Assembly (NCBI GenBank): GCA_007833815.1
Contig: CP033464.1
Coordinates: forward strand, 1,993,501-2,057,500
From: Brevibacillus laterosporus
GTDB taxonomy: Bacteria; Bacillota; Bacilli; Brevibacillales; Brevibacillaceae
Length of the DNA stretch: 64,000 bases
Direction of reading: 5' to 3'
A program made the position numbers and the translations under genes. This document shows positions 9,403 through 17,114 of the stretch, piece by piece. Under the pieces are notes generated by a model. It was not told the origin of the DNA, made no database searches, and saw only the letters and a list, made by a program, of their open reading frames with translations. Positions within the stretch are counted from its first letter, which is position 1. Every line of letters starts with the position of its first letter.

Positions 9403-9437
9403 CGCCGCTACGTGTGCCGGGAGAGGCGCACGTTCAA
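9380..9437. repeat. GC-rich double hairpin at the lanB breakpoint
   Basis: CATGTAGCG (9396-9404) pairs with CGCTACGTG (9406-9414). Overlapping it, CGTGTGCC (9411-9418) pairs with GGCGCACG (9425-9432) around GGGAGA. The block is much more GC-rich than its surroundings and ends in TTCAA. That layout resembles the right end of IS200/IS605-family elements, but no transposase is present and the family call is a guess. It marks a recombination or insertion scar between lanB debris and an unrelated fragment. Confidence 0.4.
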
Positions 9438-9441
9438 AAAA

Positions 9442-9558
9442 GTTTTAGATGATACGGTAGAACAACTTAATATAGCAAAAGGATGGGTTTTTTATTGGGA
9501 AGGAGGACAGAAGGAAAATCTTCATCGTGTTAAAACAGACGGAACCAAACAAATGTGA
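9442..9558 (+). pseudogene. Orphan fragment resembling a DUF5050 beta-propeller repeat
   Basis: An open frame without a start codon reads 38 codons to TGA. It includes NIAKGWVFYWEGG and LHRVKTDGTKQ. The pattern G-W-(I/V)-(Y/F)-Y...L-(Y/H)-(K/R)-(I/V)-K-T-D-G-(T/S) is the repeat signature of DUF5050-type propeller proteins. Neither end of a gene is present, so it is a leftover piece. The family call is from pattern memory. Confidence 0.45.
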
Positions 9559-9591
9559 TGTAGATAAACCGAAGTTTGTCTACATTTTTTT
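9559..9591 (+). terminator. Terminator after the DUF5050-like fragment
   Basis: TGTAGA (9559-9564) pairs with TCTACA (9579-9584), with AAAC/GTTT inside and a CGAA loop, followed by seven T. It was presumably the native terminator of the gene that the fragment came from. Confidence 0.75.
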
Positions 9592-10022
9592 GCGAATCGT
9601 TATATTGCCGTACTACAGCAAAGAGAAAACAAGGAAGTTATTAGTCTAAATGGTAAAATAATGATATTAATAAGATAGTAAGGAGGTGTTTTATGTAAAT
9701 TTTGGAAATTCATGAAAAATGACGTTTCTGTTTGCCTACCAGCTCGAAATATCCCACGATAAAAGATATTTATAAAACGTTATTCAGAGTAATTCTATTA
9801 CTTCTATACCTAAAAAAAAAGTAGAAAATTGGTACATGATCCTTTAAAAACTTTAGAATTTAAAGGTAAAAGCTAGTTAACTTATATTGGTAGAAGGATC
9901 ATTTTTAAGTCCTGCAGTCTTGGAGTTAAGCTAACTGCTAGATAAATATATGGTATTTATCCAAGTTATTATATGAAATATAATATCGGGCTGATTTTTA
10001 ACACAAGGAGCAATAAATTTTC
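9592..10022. other. AT-rich debris without an intact gene
   Basis: No supportable gene on either strand. A good ribosome site AAGGAGGTG (9679-9687) is followed by ATG and an immediate TAA, so it looks like a gutted gene start. ATGATCCTT (9836-9844) and AAGGATCAT (9894-9902) form arms around a 49-nt loop followed by TTTTT, a possible terminator remnant. Base composition and lack of codon structure suggest decaying sequence between the two lanA loci. Confidence 0.5.
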
Positions 10023-10090
10023 AGAATAATATACTTTAACAAAAATTTCTATTTTATCATTTATTAGTAATATGAACCACCGTAAAATAG
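10023..10090 (+). repeat. Promoter repeat copy R2, without a precursor gene
   Basis: Aligns with R3 over TTTCTxTTxTATCATTTA...GTAAT..(G/T)AACC and with R1 over the same span. R1-like sequence continues after it (GTTTATACATT-TGTTCTTGC against GTTTATGTATTGTGTTCTTAC). A TAAAAT (10084-10089) lies where R1 has its TATAAT. No FDLD-type precursor follows. It is best read as the ghost promoter of a lost third lanA. Confidence 0.5.
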
Positions 10091-10128
10091 TTTATACATT
10101 TGTTCTTGCTGAACTATTGAGACCAATT

Positions 10129-10166
10129 AAGTCCGAAATTAGGAAGAAACAAACGTTCGGATTTTT
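10129..10166 (+). terminator. Possible terminator between R2 and R3
   Basis: AAGTCCGAA (10129-10137) pairs with TTCGGATTT (10156-10164), with one G-T pair and an 18-nt loop, and runs into TTTTT. The stem is short and weak. The rest of 10091-10290 shows nothing I can identify. Confidence 0.35.
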
Positions 10167-10290
10167 AGTGAAGTCGAACACAATCACTAGATTCTTGTAG
10201 AAACACCTCTGAAATTGTGGCCTTTTGTAAGCAATAATGGGAAATTTCTTTACTGTTTAATGTAGAATTTGTGAAAGATTTAGACTTTTC

Positions 10291-10358
10291 GCAAGAATAC
10301 ACTTTACTGTAAATCATTTCTGTTATATCATTTAATTGTAATCGTAACCAAATACTAG
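10291..10358 (+). promoter_or_regulatory. lanA2-operon promoter region, repeat copy R3
   Basis: Third copy of the lanA upstream block, 53 bp before lanA2. The position matching the R1 -10 reads AATACT (10351-10356, 4 of 6), weaker than the perfect TATAAT of R1. A further stretch just before lanA2 (GAACAAAATTATAAGAGGAGG, 10382 onward) is identical to that before lanA1. The main lan operon probably starts here, perhaps with activator help. Confidence 0.5.
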
Positions 10359-10410
10359 AAAAAGAGTTTAGTTCTGGATACGAACAAAATTATAAGAGGA
10401 GGAACAAAAA

Positions 10411-10545
10411 ATGAAAAAAGATGATCTATTTGATTTGGATGTACAGGTGAAAGAGGCAAGTCAAGCTCAAGGGGACTCAGTATTGAGCGACCTCATATGT
10501 ACAACATTTTGCTCAGCTACTTTTTGCCAAAGTAACTGCTGCTAA
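10411..10545 (+). CDS. lanA2: Class I lanthipeptide precursor A2 (44 aa)
   Basis: A 44-residue precursor with the same AGAGGAGG ribosome site as A1. The leader MKKDDLFDLDVQVKEAS resembles the epidermin leader (DLFNLDVKV) and contains the FDLD box (7-10). The core segment VLSDLICTTFC (24-34) matches the epidermin/nisin A/B-ring pattern S-x-x-(I/L)-C-T-x-x-C. The end QSNCC (40-44) matches epidermin SYCC, the AviCys substrate. Cys are at 30, 34, 39, 43 and 44; core Ser/Thr at 26, 31, 32, 35, 37 and 41. By alignment the mature peptide would start near Val24 and have about 21 residues, but no PR site precedes it. The core has one acidic residue and no basic one, unlike cationic epidermin. It heads the lanB-T-C-D operon. 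Confidence 0.93.
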   Translation: MKKDDLFDLDVQVKEASQAQGDSVLSDLICTTFCSATFCQSNCC

Positions 10546-10557
10546 TAAAAGCTTGAA

Positions 10558-10597
10558 GGAAGAGCATCGCGATAAGCGATGTTCTTCCTTTATATTT
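10558..10597 (+). promoter_or_regulatory. Attenuating hairpin between lanA2 and lanB
   Basis: GGAAGAGCATCGC (10558-10570) pairs with GCGATGTTCTTCC (10576-10588), with one G-T pair and a 5-nt loop. It is followed by an imperfect T tract (TTTATATTT). Such partial terminators after lantibiotic precursors let most transcripts stop and a few read into lanB, giving excess precursor over enzymes. Confidence 0.75.
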
Positions 10598-10615
10598 CAG
10601 GAAGGAGGGGTATGA

Positions 10616-13600
10616 ATGGCCAAACAACTTGAGAAAGAGTTAACTACTCAATATGGTAAAACTAATAAAGAAGAAAACTTATTTACAGCAGCAGATTTTT
10701 TTATGCTACGGTTACCACTGTTTCCATTAGAAAATTTCTATGAATTAAATAAAATGGATGATTATCTCACTGCTATAAGGGAGTATGCGAGGGAAGAGAA
10801 AGTGAGAGAAGCCATTCTTGTCTCTAGCCCATCATTGTACGCAGCATTGCCTAATCTAGAAAGTGACCTCACTTCCCGAAAGACCAAACAAACTCTATCT
10901 AGCTTTATTCGTTATTTTCTAAGAATGAGTACCCGTGCTACTCCATATGGTTTATTCGCTGGTGTAGCTTTGGGATCGTTAACTGACAAGACAGATATTT
11001 TATTAGGAAATTGTGATTATAACCAAAAACGTACACGTCCAGATATGGAATGGTTGCTTGCAATTATTAAAGGATTGGAACAAAGACTTTATGTGGTAAA
11101 ACAGCTGAAAGTCCAAAAAAACCATGCTTCATTACAGGTAGGAGGACGAATTGAACTTACTCTTGCCACTGAATACGGCCAAATTAAACGGTTAGATGGC
11201 ATGCAAAAAGAGAGGATTTCAATCCGTGCGACAGAAGTTGTGCACAACGTGTTTGCTCTGACAGAGCATCCGATTCTATTTGAAGAATTAATTGCTAGGT
11301 TGATGGAATTATACCCTAAGGCGGGGGAACAAAAGGTAACCGGACTATTATGGCAATTATTTTCTCAGGAGTTTTTAATTAGTGAATTACGTCCACCACT
11401 CACAGTAGCGAATCCATTTGATTATGTGATGGGACACCTTAAGTTACTGGATGGTGTACAGGAAATATATGGGGAACTAGTTTACATTCAAGAAATGATG
11501 AAACGATATGACGAGCTGCCTATAGGAAATGGTATACAAGCCTATCAAGAATTAATTGCTAGGATGAAGGCTATAGAAGCGAGTGATACGCCGATACAAG
11601 TAGACTTCCACTTAGCCAGTAACAAAGTATGTTTACACAACGGAATTGGGGAAGAAGTAGCCAAGGCGGCGGAATGTCTTTGGCGATTGTCTTTTGTACA
11701 GCGAGGAGCGACTCATCTCCGAAGCTATCATAAGGACTTTTTGGAGAGATATGGAACTTCAAGAGAAGTACCAGTCTTAGAACTTCTTAGTGAGGAAATC
11801 GGTTTAGGAGCGCCAGCAGGATATATGTCCCCACCCAGTAATCGAAGAGAAATAGTATCACCTCTCAAGTATTCTGATCAGCGTGAAGCCATTGTGATGA
11901 GAAAAGTGGTTCAAGCGATTGCAACAAAAAAAAGGGAAGTAGAGATTACGAATGATCTACTCGAACAGTTAGATGCCGATCCAGTAAATCCTAAATACGC
12001 ACCAGATTCCTTGGAAATGTATGTGGAGGTAATTGCATCTTCACAGGAAGCGATCGATAAAGGAGAATATCTACTTGAAGTGGGACCCATGCCTGGTTCA
12101 TCTAAAGTAGGTCAATCATTTGGAAGATTCCTTGATATTCTTGGAACGGAAGCGATAGAAAAACACGAACAGGTTCATAAGCAAGTACAAGGCCAATTTG
12201 AAGATGTAATAATGGTCGATGCTGTTTATTTACCAGCAGCAGGACGTATGGCCAACATTATGTTGCATCCATCCCTAAGCGAATACGAACTGGCTATTGG
12301 GACAAATTGTTCAGAGAAGGCTAAACACCCCCTTCTCCTTGAAGATATTGTGGTATGTGCAACGGTGGAACATTTGTATCTCAAGTCCCGCACACATGGG
12401 AAGAAAATTATTATTTCATCGGATAACATGCTTAATTTCAGAAACTCTCCAAACGTTTATCGATTTTTACGTGAGGTTTCTTTTGAGAATATACGTAACT
12501 GGCAACCATTTTCTTGGGGTAATATGGAAGGTTCACCATACTTACCACGTGTTCGTTATGGACGAACGATCTTATCTCCTGCTGTATGGAAATTAACTCC
12601 TTCCTCTCTAGGGATGAAAGAAAATCCGAAAGAAGACCAGCTCTGGTATGATGCTTTTTCTAAATGGAGAATGGAATGGGATGTACCACGACATGTTTAT
12701 ATGGCTTTTGGCGACAATCGTATCTTACTAGACTTGGATAATTCCTACCATATCGAAGAAATACGTTCTGAATTGTTCAAGTCAAAAGGCATTAAGTTCC
12801 GCGAAAAAATTGGAGGATTAGAGAAAAACTGGGTGAATGGACCAGATGGGCATTTCGCAATGGAATGTGTGATTCCACTTATCAAACAGAAGCATCTAGT
12901 TAAGATGAATCCCCCTGTCTATAGAAAAAACATGGTCCTATCCAAGGAACAATACATAAAATTTCCTGGAAGCGATTGGTTATTTATCAAACTATATGGG
13001 GGCCAGCAACGGCAGAATGAGTTTATTGTTGAGAAGATTCGTACGTTTGCTGACTCAATGGTTCAAAAAGGAGCGGCAGACGAATGGTTTTTCATGAGAT
13101 ATCTTGACCCTGAACACCATATTCGCCTGCGATTTCATGGCAAACCCGAGAAGCTCATACAGGAGATTTTGCCAGAACTTTATCGTTGGATTCAAGAATG
13201 TCAGAGGGAAGGCTTTATTCAAAGAATGGTGATTGATACCTATGATCGTGAGGTAGAAAGATACGGTGGTCCAACGATGATGGCTAATGCCGAACGAGTA
13301 TTTTCTAAAGATAGCCAGACGACTGTGAAGCTTTTGGGATTACTACGCTACAAGCAAACGAATCTTCCTGACTATGTTTTAGCAACGATTAGTATTATTG
13401 ATATCATGACTAGATATGGACTTAGTTTTGAACAGCAATTCGAATGGATGGAACAGGTTGTTAAAAAGGATGCTCATAGAGAAGAGTTTCGAAAATGGCG
13501 CAAAACTTTACTTACTCTTGCTGATCCGCGGAACGATTGGCAAGGATTGCGTAGTCATCCGAGCGGGGAAGAAATTCGTGAAGCTTTTTACTTAAGAACG

Positions 13601-13816
13601 GATGCATTGAATATTTTTTGGAAACTTGTATCAGAAGGAGAACAAAACAAGTCTCTCTGGAGTTCAAAAGCGACGATTTTAGGTAGTTTGATCCATCTGC
13701 ATTGCAATCGAATTTTTGGAGTAAATAGAGAGATGGAAGAGAAAGCAATGGCGTTTGTACGTCATACTTTACACAGCCAGCTTCACTGGAGGGAAAATGT
13801 TGGTGTCTCCATTTAA
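10616..13816 (+). CDS. lanB: Class I lanthipeptide dehydratase LanB
   Basis: Full-length LanB (1,066 residues) that dehydrates core Ser/Thr by glutamylation from Glu-tRNA followed by elimination. The N-terminal glutamylation domain (about 25-680) shows FMLRLPLFPL and RMSTRATPYGLFAG (near 103-116). The C-terminal elimination domain (SpaB_C, about 785-1050) starts at DWLFIKLYGG and shows FFMRYLDPEHHIRLRFHG. The start at 10616 follows GAAGGAGGGG. An out-of-frame ATG at 10612 would give only seven codons. The 3' end overlaps lanT by 20 bp. It is not split into separate domains, so this is the classical nisin/epidermin type and not a thiopeptide pair. Confidence 0.95.
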   Translation: MAKQLEKELTTQYGKTNKEENLFTAADFFMLRLPLFPLENFYELNKMDDYLTAIREYAREEKVREAILVSSPSLYAALPNLESDLTSRKTKQTLSSFIRYFLRMSTRATPYGLFAGVALGSLTDKTDILLGNCDYNQKRTRPDMEWLLAIIKGLEQRLYVVKQLKVQKNHASLQVGGRIELTLATEYGQIKRLDGMQKERISIRATEVVHNVFALTEHPILFEELIARLMELYPKAGEQKVTGLLWQLFSQEFLISELRPPLTVANPFDYVMGHLKLLDGVQEIYGELVYIQEMMKRYDELPIGNGIQAYQELIARMKAIEASDTPIQVDFHLASNKVCLHNGIGEEVAKAAECLWRLSFVQRGATHLRSYHKDFLERYGTSREVPVLELLSEEIGLGAPAGYMSPPSNRREIVSPLKYSDQREAIVMRKVVQAIATKKREVEITNDLLEQLDADPVNPKYAPDSLEMYVEVIASSQEAIDKGEYLLEVGPMPGSSKVGQSFGRFLDILGTEAIEKHEQVHKQVQGQFEDVIMVDAVYLPAAGRMANIMLHPSLSEYELAIGTNCSEKAKHPLLLEDIVVCATVEHLYLKSRTHGKKIIISSDNMLNFRNSPNVYRFLREVSFENIRNWQPFSWGNMEGSPYLPRVRYGRTILSPAVWKLTPSSLGMKENPKEDQLWYDAFSKWRMEWDVPRHVYMAFGDNRILLDLDNSYHIEEIRSELFKSKGIKFREKIGGLEKNWVNGPDGHFAMECVIPLIKQKHLVKMNPPVYRKNMVLSKEQYIKFPGSDWLFIKLYGGQQRQNEFIVEKIRTFADSMVQKGAADEWFFMRYLDPEHHIRLRFHGKPEKLIQEILPELYRWIQECQREGFIQRMVIDTYDREVERYGGPTMMANAERVFSKDSQTTVKLLGLLRYKQTNLPDYVLATISIIDIMTRYGLSFEQQFEWMEQVVKKDAHREEFRKWRKTLLTLADPRNDWQGLRSHPSGEEIREAFYLRTDALNIFWKLVSEGEQNKSLWSSKATILGSLIHLHCNRIFGVNREMEEKAMAFVRHTLHSQLHWRENVGVSI

Positions 13817-15677
13817 GGAAACCAGTAATAAATTGGAAACGATTCGAAATGTATTTGCTTCCTTCTCCCAATGGCCTAGTATTTTTCGTTTGCTCTATCA
13901 AACACATCCTCGCTATTTTGCGATTGTCATGATATTGACGATTATAAGTAGCTTGATTCCTGTGGGAGTAATTCTAGCTACACAATCTTTGATAAATTCG
14001 GCAGTAGTAGTTTCAGTAGGGGGGGAAATGTATCCGCTTTTAATCGCGTTTGGTACCTTCGCATTCCTAGCCGTAATACGCGATATTATCAAATATGTTG
14101 ACTTGGTCTATAAAACTTTGTATCAAGAATTACTATCAAATCATGTGAACATGTTGATCATGAAAAAAGCCACACGACTTCCTTATTCTAGCTTTGAGGA
14201 TGCAGCAATCTACGATCAGATGCAACGGGCAAAGCAAGATTCAACGTATCGCCCATATCAGTTATTTCAACAGGTAATGAATGTCATTAGTAGTGTGATT
14301 ACTTTACTATCTGTTTCTGCTGTGCTGATCACTTGGAAGTGGTGGCTGGCTCTTATTTTGCTCTTGCTGCCTATCTGTTCCACATTTTCTTTTATTAAAT
14401 TAGGGCAAGAAGAATTCATGATTAACCACAACCGCGCTTCTGACCGACGTAAGCAATATTACCTGATGAATTTACTGACCAATGATTCATCGGTAAAAGA
14501 AATAAAAATCTTTCAACTCGGCAAGTTTTTAGTCAATAGATATAGTAAATATTACCAACAGTTCTTCAATCAAGACAAAGCAATAGTAATTAAACGGACG
14601 AAAGTGGCGCTTGGATATCAGGTTATTACACTCATCGCAGTTGTTAGTATGCAGTCGTATGTAGTATGGGAAATGTTGCTTGGTACCATTGCAGTTGGTA
14701 GCTTACTCGCATTTATTCAAGCGATTTCTTACACCCAATCAACCTCCACAGATCTTATGCAAACGATCTTTAACATGTATCAAAACAATCTATATATCAG
14801 TCAGTTATTTAATTTTCTAGGCGTGCCAGATGAAAAACAAAAAACCACAGAAGAAAGAAATTCTTTTGAGAAGAACGCGTCTGGTCTAGAATTTCGCAAT
14901 GTCTCGTTCAAATATCAGGGTGTCGAAGCCTATGCCTTACGAAATGTAAGCTTCACAATTCATTTAGGAGAAACACTTGCATTAGTAGGTGAAAATGGCT
15001 CAGGGAAATCGACAATTGTAAAATTAATTACCCGACTGTATCAACCGACAGAAGGGGAAATTTTTTTTGATGGCATACCGATAAGCCATTATGAAGAAAA
15101 TGAATGGCGCCAAAAAATTAGTGCTTTGTTTCAAGATTTTATTAAATACGAAATGCAAGTCAAAGAAAACATTGGATTTGGTAACTATCTAAAGGCTGAT
15201 GACGAAGTGGCAATTATAGAAGCAAGCAAACTGGCGGGAGCGGATGAGATGATTAAGCGTTTTCCGCAACAATTGAATACACAACTAGGTAAATTGTTTA
15301 CAGACGGTTATCAGATTTCAGGTGGTCAGTGGCAGCGTATTGCCATCTCTCGAGCTTACATGCACGATGCTGATTTATACATTCTTGATGAACCAACAGC
15401 TGCACTAGATCCTCAAGCAGAGCAAGAGGTGTTTACTCGGTTCCGTGAACTAACCAAGAATAAAATGGGATTATTTATTTCCCATCGATTCTCTACTGTA
15501 CGATATGCCAACCAGATTCTTGTCCTAAAACGAGGTGAGATAATTGAATCGGGTACACATAGGGAGCTGATAGCAGAGAATGGAGTTTATGCTTCTCTAT
15601 TTCATACGCAAGCTTCTTTTTATCTCGAGGAAAAAGATGAATCTGCAAATGCAAATAAGATGGTAGGACAAGTGTAA
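13797..15677 (+). CDS. lanT: Lanthipeptide ABC exporter LanT (no peptidase domain)
   Basis: Half-size ABC exporter of 626 residues with an N-terminal six-helix membrane domain (about 25-320) and a C-terminal ATPase (about 350-585). It shows Walker A GENGSGKST (near 398), signature SGGQWQR (near 508) and Walker B LYILDEP (near 527). No C39 peptidase domain is present, as usual for class I, so leader removal must be done elsewhere. I chose ATG 13797 because TGGAGGG lies 3-10 nt upstream; an in-frame ATG at 13755 lacks a comparable site. It overlaps the lanB end by 20 bp, indicating translational coupling. It presumably exports modified A1/A2. Confidence 0.9.
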   Translation: MLVSPFKETSNKLETIRNVFASFSQWPSIFRLLYQTHPRYFAIVMILTIISSLIPVGVILATQSLINSAVVVSVGGEMYPLLIAFGTFAFLAVIRDIIKYVDLVYKTLYQELLSNHVNMLIMKKATRLPYSSFEDAAIYDQMQRAKQDSTYRPYQLFQQVMNVISSVITLLSVSAVLITWKWWLALILLLLPICSTFSFIKLGQEEFMINHNRASDRRKQYYLMNLLTNDSSVKEIKIFQLGKFLVNRYSKYYQQFFNQDKAIVIKRTKVALGYQVITLIAVVSMQSYVVWEMLLGTIAVGSLLAFIQAISYTQSTSTDLMQTIFNMYQNNLYISQLFNFLGVPDEKQKTTEERNSFEKNASGLEFRNVSFKYQGVEAYALRNVSFTIHLGETLALVGENGSGKSTIVKLITRLYQPTEGEIFFDGIPISHYEENEWRQKISALFQDFIKYEMQVKENIGFGNYLKADDEVAIIEASKLAGADEMIKRFPQQLNTQLGKLFTDGYQISGGQWQRIAISRAYMHDADLYILDEPTAALDPQAEQEVFTRFRELTKNKMGLFISHRFSTVRYANQILVLKRGEIIESGTHRELIAENGVYASLFHTQASFYLEEKDESANANKMVGQV

Positions 15678-15694
15678 AACAGAGGGAGGAAAAT

Positions 15695-17095
15695 ATGGAG
15701 AAAAATAAAGTGGTGACGGGTAATGAGCATGTATGGATAGGGATTAAAAAAGAGGAGTTAAGAACGAAAGCTTTTTCAATCGCACTCAAGGTAGCAGAGA
15801 AGCTGAGAGACCCCATTCAGGTAGAGAAAGTCGTGATGCACAAAGATAACATAAGTACCATAGGTGAGGTACCTCAATATCCTTGGGGGGCCACTAGTCT
15901 TTCCCACGGATATCCTGGTACGATTCTCTTTTTTGCTGAGCTGGACCGACACTTTCCTGAAGAAGGATGGGATATTGTTGCTCATGAACATCTTCTCGCT
16001 TTACAAGAAAAAATTAGGTCGATAGGTGTTTCAAGTGATTCCATGTTCGGTGGAATAGCAGGGATAAGCTTTGCTACGCTGGTAGCTTCACACAATCGGA
16101 AGCGTTATCAACGCTTTCTCGGACAATTGGATCAATTGTTAGCTCAAAGAACCGTGGCCATGATTGAAGATGAATATGTCCTCCATAAAAAAAGAGGGGG
16201 CAGTAATCCTCATATCTATGACGTCATTAATGGTGTTTCAGGAATTGGTCGTTATTTACTAGCAAGCAAACAAATTAATGAACTTCACTCTGCCTTACAA
16301 GATGTATTGCGATATCTAGTTTATCTAAGCCAGCCTATGGAATGGGAAGATGGTAGAAAGATACCAGGGTGGTACTTGACTCAAGAAATGCAATATTTAG
16401 ATAAAGACAAAGAAATGTACTCAAAAGGTAACTTTAACCTAGGTTTTGCCCATGGAATTCCTGGACCATTAGCATTATTATCACTTGCTACGCGAGAAGG
16501 AATAGAAGTAACTGGTCAGCGGGACGCAATTCATAGAATAGCTGAATGGCTGATGAGGTGGCAGGAAACAGATGAGTACGGGATTATGTGGAGAGACAGG
16601 GTTAGTTTGGAGGATGAGCTAGAGAGTGAATTTCGTTCCCAATCATCATTCCGACGCGATGCATGGTGCTATGGTACACCAGGAGTAGCACATTCACTCC
16701 ATTTAGCTGGTGAAGCTTTACAAGATTCATCCTATTGTAATCTGGCTTTTCAAGCCTATGATCATATTTTCAAAAGACCCGTAAGCGATTGGAATCTCTA
16801 CTCAGATACGTTTTGTCATGGAAAAGCTGGACTTTTGCAAATGACGATGCGTATGGATATGGTTGCAGATGATGAACGTTATCAACCATATATAGAGTAT
16901 TTAACAGAGACCTTAGTAAATAATTATAACCCTTCACTTCCCTTTGGATATCAGGATATAGAACCAAGAGATGGTCAAAGAATAGGGCTTAATAAGGCAG
17001 GTGCACTTGAAGGAGCGGCTGGTATTGGTCTTGCTCTACTCTCTGCAAGCAGCAAACAAGAGCCTATATGGGATCAACCATTTTTACTTGCCTAA
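15695..17095 (+). CDS. lanC: Lanthipeptide cyclase LanC
   Basis: Zinc enzyme of 466 residues that adds core Cys thiols to dehydrated residues to form (methyl)lanthionine rings. The three zinc-ligand regions are visible: the catalytic-His motif GFAHGIPG (near 248), Cys in WCYGTPG (near 324), and Cys-His in TFCHGKAG (near 374). GAGGGAGG (15682-15689) precedes ATG. The length is at the upper end for the family (about 410-450) owing to an N-terminal extension. Its place between lanT and lanD in one operon supports the role. Confidence 0.93.
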   Translation: MEKNKVVTGNEHVWIGIKKEELRTKAFSIALKVAEKLRDPIQVEKVVMHKDNISTIGEVPQYPWGATSLSHGYPGTILFFAELDRHFPEEGWDIVAHEHLLALQEKIRSIGVSSDSMFGGIAGISFATLVASHNRKRYQRFLGQLDQLLAQRTVAMIEDEYVLHKKRGGSNPHIYDVINGVSGIGRYLLASKQINELHSALQDVLRYLVYLSQPMEWEDGRKIPGWYLTQEMQYLDKDKEMYSKGNFNLGFAHGIPGPLALLSLATREGIEVTGQRDAIHRIAEWLMRWQETDEYGIMWRDRVSLEDELESEFRSQSSFRRDAWCYGTPGVAHSLHLAGEALQDSSYCNLAFQAYDHIFKRPVSDWNLYSDTFCHGKAGLLQMTMRMDMVADDERYQPYIEYLTETLVNNYNPSLPFGYQDIEPRDGQRIGLNKAGALEGAAGIGLALLSASSKQEPIWDQPFLLA

Positions 17096-17114
17096 TAAAG
17101 GAGGGACTAGGATT

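Noticed and set aside
9400..9437. Domain V of a group II intron.
   Set aside because: The stem-loop has GC stems and a GGGAGA loop, but lacks the AGC/GTTC triad layout and any intron-encoded protein nearby.
9719..9775. Small 18-codon ORF starting MTFLFAYQLE.
   Set aside because: No ribosome site at the right distance, no known motif, and it lies in decayed sequence.
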